Part shown: one piece after another, positions 59,812 through 64,000 of the stretch
How positions within the stretch are numbered: the stretch's first letter is position 1
Layout of the letters: each line of letters begins with the position of its first letter
Source of the DNA: Neospora caninum Liverpool
Lineage: Eukaryota; Apicomplexa; Conoidasida; Eucoccidiorida; Sarcocystidae
NCBI RefSeq assembly: GCF_000208865.1
Contig: NC_018388.1
Coordinates: 62,001 to 126,000, forward strand
DNA: 64,000 nt
Reading direction: 5' to 3'
The notes under the pieces: generated by a model
What the model saw: the letters and a program-made list of their open reading frames with translations, nothing else
Told to the model about the DNA's origin: nothing
The model's database searches: none
Position numbers and translations under genes: made by a program

Positions 59812-62591
59812 CCTTCCCTTTTTGAGTGAATGGGAAGGAGAGGCAAGGCGCTGTCGCGGGGCTGGGTTCCGAAGAACCCCCTCGCAAATAAACCGACAAG
59901 ACTCCCGCAGTTGGATCTCTACCACCATGTGTCTCGCTGGGGAAGCACGGGCTGTTTTGGCCAAGAAGGACGGCGCCGGAGAACGCTCCGTCAGAAATTC
60001 TGTTCCCAAGAAAACGCAAGCCCGACCGGCGCTGTCCCAGTCTACGAAAGCGCACCGCAGCTCTCAAATATACACGGTGAGAAGAAAGGTTAGATGTTGG
60101 CGGAAAATCGATTTTCCAGTCCCTGGCCTGCAGAGACACTTCTGTATATACGGAACGGCGAGGTCTCCTGCCCAAACCTCAAACTCGCCAACGGATGAGA
60201 TCCGCCCCAACAAGTCACGCTCAACCATCCGACACGGGCGTGTTTTTCGGGTTCGTAAAAAACCCTCGAGTCGCCGGCTCCGGCGCGAGCGTCCAGAGTC
60301 GTGAACCTGCAGATCCAGCTCTGACGCGCAAGACGACTTCTCTCACTAAAAAAGCCTCCTCCAGCGCCGTTCCTGAAGACTTGAGACTGAAGTGCATGGA
60401 ATGCAAGAAAGCCCATGGAAGCACAGATTATCTGTCACGGGGCTTGCAGACAAGACACAACGATACGCATGCGTTTTGGGAGCTACGGCTTTTCTCGTGC
60501 CGTCGTATTCAGCACGCGTCGAAAGAAATGGCCACGAAAGGCCGAAGCGCAGCATTTGCGAGTGGAGCGGGGACCAGAAACAACGGTGACAAAAGATCTT
60601 CAACGAAAAACGGCAGATCGTCCGCTGGGCTAGCCTCCCGCAGACCTTGGGGGCCCCGGCAATTCTTTGAGTGCCGTGGCGCGTTTGAGTTTGCCTCGCG
60701 GGATTTTTGAGCCGGAACGGACCCAGTTGGGGTGGAAAAGTCGGTGAAAATGGGAGAAAGATCCAAAGGTAGTCGAGAAAAAAACGCGGCTGGGTTCGGG
60801 AGACAACGGAGAAAATCCCGCCGGCTGCGTAGCTAGTCGGAGAGAAACTGGCTGTCGCGGTCCCGCCAATGTTGTCTAGCTAGGGAGAAGACGCCGAGCT
60901 AGGAACACTCTCGGATCCCCGTCCTGGAAACTCCTCTCTCTCTCATACCCACGCAGAAAAATGCTGGACCAAAACGGGCGGGTTTACGAGGCTTGCTCCG
61001 AAACGTATCGAGAGTCTGTTCTTGCCACAACCACGCGCCAACCTTACGCTAGCAGAAGTTTTGTGTCTGGGAGAGTGCCCGGAAGGGATTCAGCTTCGCT
61101 CAAGAAAGCACCCACAGGTTCGGCTAGAGGAGTTTGAGCAGAAAACGCGTGACTCGTTCCACTGGACGAAGGCGACATGGAACGCAAGGCGGCCAGCTGG
61201 CGGCAATTTCAGGGGGTTGGGTTTTCAGAACACAGCCGTTCCCTGAGAAAACTTCGGGAAGCCGCGTGTACTTGGGTCCGGAAGGAAAGATACGGCCGGT
61301 TGGGAGCGGTGACTCAGAGTCACGACGTAAAGGCGCGGGGAGGTTTCCCACGACACTTGCGATCGCCCAGTCACGGGTGTTTCGACAACTTTTGTGGGAA
61401 TTTGGCGACGAAAGAAGGGAGTTCTCGCCTAGCAGGTGTGCTCCAAAACAGAATGCGAAGCTGCCGCGCTTGGTAGTGTGACCCGACCGAAGAAAAATCT
61501 GTCGTAAACGTCGCTGCTGCTCCTATCCAAAGCAGAAAGTACATCTGGTAGTGACTGGATATTGCCCAGAGACCTAAGTTCTTCCCCATTGGCTCCAATG
61601 GTCAGAGCACCGACGTCGGAGGAGGGAGAAGAAGCGCAAATCGGAGATTTTTTCGCGGGGCTCCGGTGAGGACCAGAGAAAGGAGCTTCGTGCCGTACCG
61701 GTTGGAGGCGGTGGTCCTTGCCGATCACATGCGAGAAGGCATCTGGTAGAAAAGTGCCTGCGGCCTCGTTTTCGTCACAGCGCTTTGCGTTAGCGTTGCC
61801 TTTGGGATACACGCTGCCGCTGTCATGCTACGACACGAGTGAGCAAAGTTTTGCCCGAAGCTTGTTGCACTGTTAAGTTCCTGGCAAACAAACAGGACGC
61901 ATTCCTCCTCACAGAAGACAGTCCGTTCCAACACTGGAAGCAAGCTTGAGGCGTCTCTCCCACCTCAGTTCCGTACCACGTCGCTGATATTCACTGCCGA
62001 TGCATCATACCGGGAAGGCTCCGCGCAATCTTCGGCTAGTAAGCGTCGACGGTAGACGCCAGATTCGTGCATCGAAACCTCCAGTGACTTGTGGCAGGAG
62101 CAAAACCTCGCGGGCGCAGCAAAACCTCGCGGGCGCAGCAAAGACCCAGTTTGCGAATTCGAGTTGAAGCTTCAGCGCAGCTGCGCTGCATACCTGAGCC
62201 GTGCATGTTTGGATGCAACGGCGGCTCTACGGCTCAGACGGGTGTCTGTGCCCATTAGCTAATGGAAGTGAGTTCCTGCACAAGCTTTTCAAGTCACGGA
62301 AAGAGCGGCCTCCAGGTGTAGAGCGGTTACATTCTGAGCTCCACCTTTTGAGAGCGAGCGGCGATTTCCGCACCGGAAACTCTGTGTTTGTTTCGTGACT
62401 GTCTGTGGCGGCACAGCCGCCCGAGCTGGTTCGCAGTCACGTAGGCCACTCTGAGGCCGATCCGTTAAAAGCGGAAGGCTCCTTTAGGGACCTGTCCGTA
62501 TACTCCCGTGCTGGAAACAAGCTCCAGTGTCTTGTAGACCAGAGAATTCTCTTGATACTCCTCGCGGTTGTCCCGGTCGCTCCACGTTCCC
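59812..62591. other. Intergenic region between cathepsin C and the SMYD-like gene
   Basis: Two minus-strand genes flank it, so it should hold the cathepsin C promoter and leader and the 3' UTR of the neighbour. It contains the 19-bp tandem duplication at 62101-62138. The minus-strand frame continues open above the cathepsin C start to about 60009, but without an upstream ATG better than 59811. Nothing else is supported. Confidence 0.55.
62101..62138. repeat. 19-bp perfect tandem duplication
   Basis: Two adjacent identical copies (62101-62119 and 62120-62138) of CAAAACCTCGCGGGCGCAG. They lie between cathepsin C and the SMYD-like gene. Confidence 0.95.
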
Positions 62592-64000
62592 TCAAGACGT
62601 CTCTCTGAGGTCGTGCAGAGCTCGTGCACACTGAGAAAGAACCTGCTCTGCATCACGCGCACGCCTGTCGCCGCCGCCAAACAGGGAAAAGCATATTCCG
62701 CAAGCACGGCGAAGACACTCATAGCTTTGCAAGAGAACCTTTTCACGCGCACTGAGAACCTCGCTCGGCGACACATTCTCTGGTATCCTCGTCCCGTCCG
62801 ATCCCCATGCGTGCCTGTCTGCCCCCTCTTTCCCGCCCGGTTCACATGCAGTTTCAGGTTTCTCACCCTCTTGCCAGGTTTGCCAAGCCTTCCGAGCTTC
62901 TGTGTCGTCTCCCTCCCCGAGAAACAGAAGCAATCGACCGGCCGCCTGAAGCTCGTGAGCGGCTTCGGGCGACGACGGCCCGTGGATCGCCGACATCGCG
63001 TCGATCTGGTGCTCCTGCAGGAGTAAGACGCAGGGAATGTAAAACTCCGGCTGGCCGAGAAAAAGGGACAACACGCGGCCTCTGAGACCAGCGAGGAGGA
63101 GGTTTCCAGGGTGGCTGTGGGGGAACACCGTCTTGTACACGTACAGAAATCGATGCAGAAGACGCGACAGTTCTGGGCAAGACGCTTCACATTCCAAACG
63201 GCGCACCAGCCACGGCAGTTGTGCGAAACTCTGCCGCACCGCCTCCTGGTCTCGCAGGCTCAGTTCCCCCTGGCACAGCGTACACACCGAACTGGGCCAC
63301 GGGTGGTCTTCCGTCGCAGTTTGGCCTTTCGTTTCTTCCCTCGACGCTGGAGGAAACGCGCGATTTCCCTCGGGAGCTAGACACACCAAGTCCCGCGCAG
63401 ATGGCGCCGAGCCGTCCTCTGAGCGCCGACAGAGTCGGACCGGCAGGCGAAGCCGAATGTGCTTCGCCCAGGTGTCTTGCCTTTTTCTTTGCAGCCCCGA
63501 AACAGACGCCGAGCTTTGGAACCCGCAGGCGTTCCCACATGTGTCATCTTGAGAGCCAAGAGCGTCTTTACAACGGCCACGCGTCTCTGGGCGCCCGGCG
63601 GCAGCCATACACTGCAGCCTCCTTCCGTCCTCGAGGGCGAGGAGTGCATCGCCCTGCGGCGTGTAACAGACTGCGCGGCACTGGGGCGAATTGCAGAAGA
63701 AAATGTTTGCCGTTTGTGTGTCGAAAGCTTCACTGAGCGAGAAGAGACAAGGACTGAGATCCCTGTCGCCGTGGTTCGAGTTTCCTCCACAGACTGCCTT
63801 CTCGAGGATCTCCGAGCTACGCGGGGCCCCCTCCAAACTGCGGCGCTTCTCTGGAGTGGACACGCTCGTCTCCTCGTTTCCGTCGTGATCTTTTTCTCGC
63901 GATGCTGTCCCGTCTACCAAACGCCCCGCCTCCCCAGAAGGACGCTCCCTCTCCGCTACGGCTACACGCAGCAGCCCCGCCTCGCGCCCGTTCGCCGCCC
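62592..64000 (-). CDS. Possible SMYD-like (SET/MYND) protein, C-terminal part, cut by window edge
   Basis: One open frame runs in from the right edge to a TGA at 62594-62592, about 469 codons, with no ATG needed inside the window, so the 5' part and the start lie outside. It has Cys pairs in FFCNSPQCRAVCY (near 63670-63710) and later VCTLCQGEL. An alpha-helical C-terminus follows: FLYVYKTVFPHSHPGN, then LGQPEFYIPCVLLLQEH and SAIHGPSSPEAAHEL. A post-SET-like Cys cluster followed by helical repeats with a HPxN-type segment and a later HG is the layout of SMYD methyltransferases, but the catalytic SET core would be outside the window. The middle is low-complexity. If it is not SMYD I cannot name it; that it codes is much surer than its family. 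Confidence 0.5.
   Translation of the reverse strand, partial: AANGREAGLLRVAVAERERPSGEAGRLVDGTASREKDHDGNEETSVSTPEKRRSLEGAPRSSEILEKAVCGGNSNHGDRDLSPCLFSLSEAFDTQTANIFFCNSPQCRAVCYTPQGDALLALEDGRRLQCMAAAGRPETRGRCKDALGSQDDTCGNACGFQSSASVSGLQRKRQDTWAKHIRLRLPVRLCRRSEDGSAPSARDLVCLAPEGNRAFPPASREETKGQTATEDHPWPSSVCTLCQGELSLRDQEAVRQSFAQLPWLVRRLECEASCPELSRLLHRFLYVYKTVFPHSHPGNLLLAGLRGRVLSLFLGQPEFYIPCVLLLQEHQIDAMSAIHGPSSPEAAHELQAAGRLLLFLGEGDDTEARKAWQTWQEGEKPETACEPGGKEGADRHAWGSDGTRIPENVSPSEVLSAREKVLLQSYECLRRACGICFSLFGGGDRRARDAEQVLSQCARALHDLRETS

Noticed and set aside
59811..60009. Longer cathepsin C N-terminus from the top of its open frame
   Set aside because: The frame opens with a TTG, not ATG; an internal ATG near 59928 would bury the hydrophobic signal segment, while 59811 places it close to the N-terminus.

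Overview
The window reads as a nuclear chromosome segment of a cyst-forming coccidian apicomplexan (Toxoplasma / Neospora / Hammondia-like); I cannot fix the species. The basis is GC-rich coding exons, genes broken into 10-15 exons with GT-AG introns of a few hundred bases, frequent (TA)n, (CATA)n and pyrimidine microsatellites in introns, very long low-complexity protein extensions, and the gene set itself. I see no operons, rRNA, tRNA, CRISPR array, transposon or insertion sequence.

Layout. (1) 1-1223, minus strand, cut by the left edge: a CDP-alcohol phosphotransferase (ethanolamine/choline phosphotransferase type) whose active-site motif is split by an intron. (2) 1224-5616: divergent intergenic region. 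(3) 5617-21106, plus: a 15-exon TFIID subunit TAF1 (TAF250) with a giant low-complexity N-terminus, the central TAF1 domain, a zinc knuckle and one bromodomain. (4) 21107-26501: intergenic, no supported gene. (5) 26502-36334, plus: a 15-exon type-gamma PI4K-like kinase (ubiquitin-like domain plus PI3/4-kinase fold) with a long Ser/acidic C-terminal extension. (6) 36335-40664: intergenic/5' leader. (7) 40665-48447, plus: an 11-exon ANL-superfamily (AMP-binding, acyl-CoA-synthetase-like) enzyme. (8) 48448-50152: convergent intergenic region. (9) 50153-52134, minus: ARF1-type small GTPase, three exons. (10) 52135-55043: intergenic. (11) 55044-59811, minus: cathepsin C (dipeptidyl peptidase I), ten exons with a complete catalytic triad. 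(12) 59812-62591: intergenic. (13) 62592-64000, minus, cut by the right edge: C-terminal part of a possible SMYD-like (SET/MYND) protein.

Exon models were built by hand: acceptor/donor dinucleotides, reading phase carried across every junction, and family motifs that are restored only when the exons are joined. Phases agree at every junction listed. Several genes touch membrane lipid and traffic biology (phospholipid synthesis, PI4K-like kinase, acyl activation, ARF1, a secretory protease), but nothing in the sequence shows co-regulation. I did not find a clearly new biological system. The most unusual signals are structural: a 44-bp perfect palindrome in an intron, complementary tetranucleotide arrays flanking kinase exons, a GC-AG intron, an intronic minisatellite of decoy 3' splice sites, and a 56-nt exon that carries the ATP-binding loop of the ANL enzyme.
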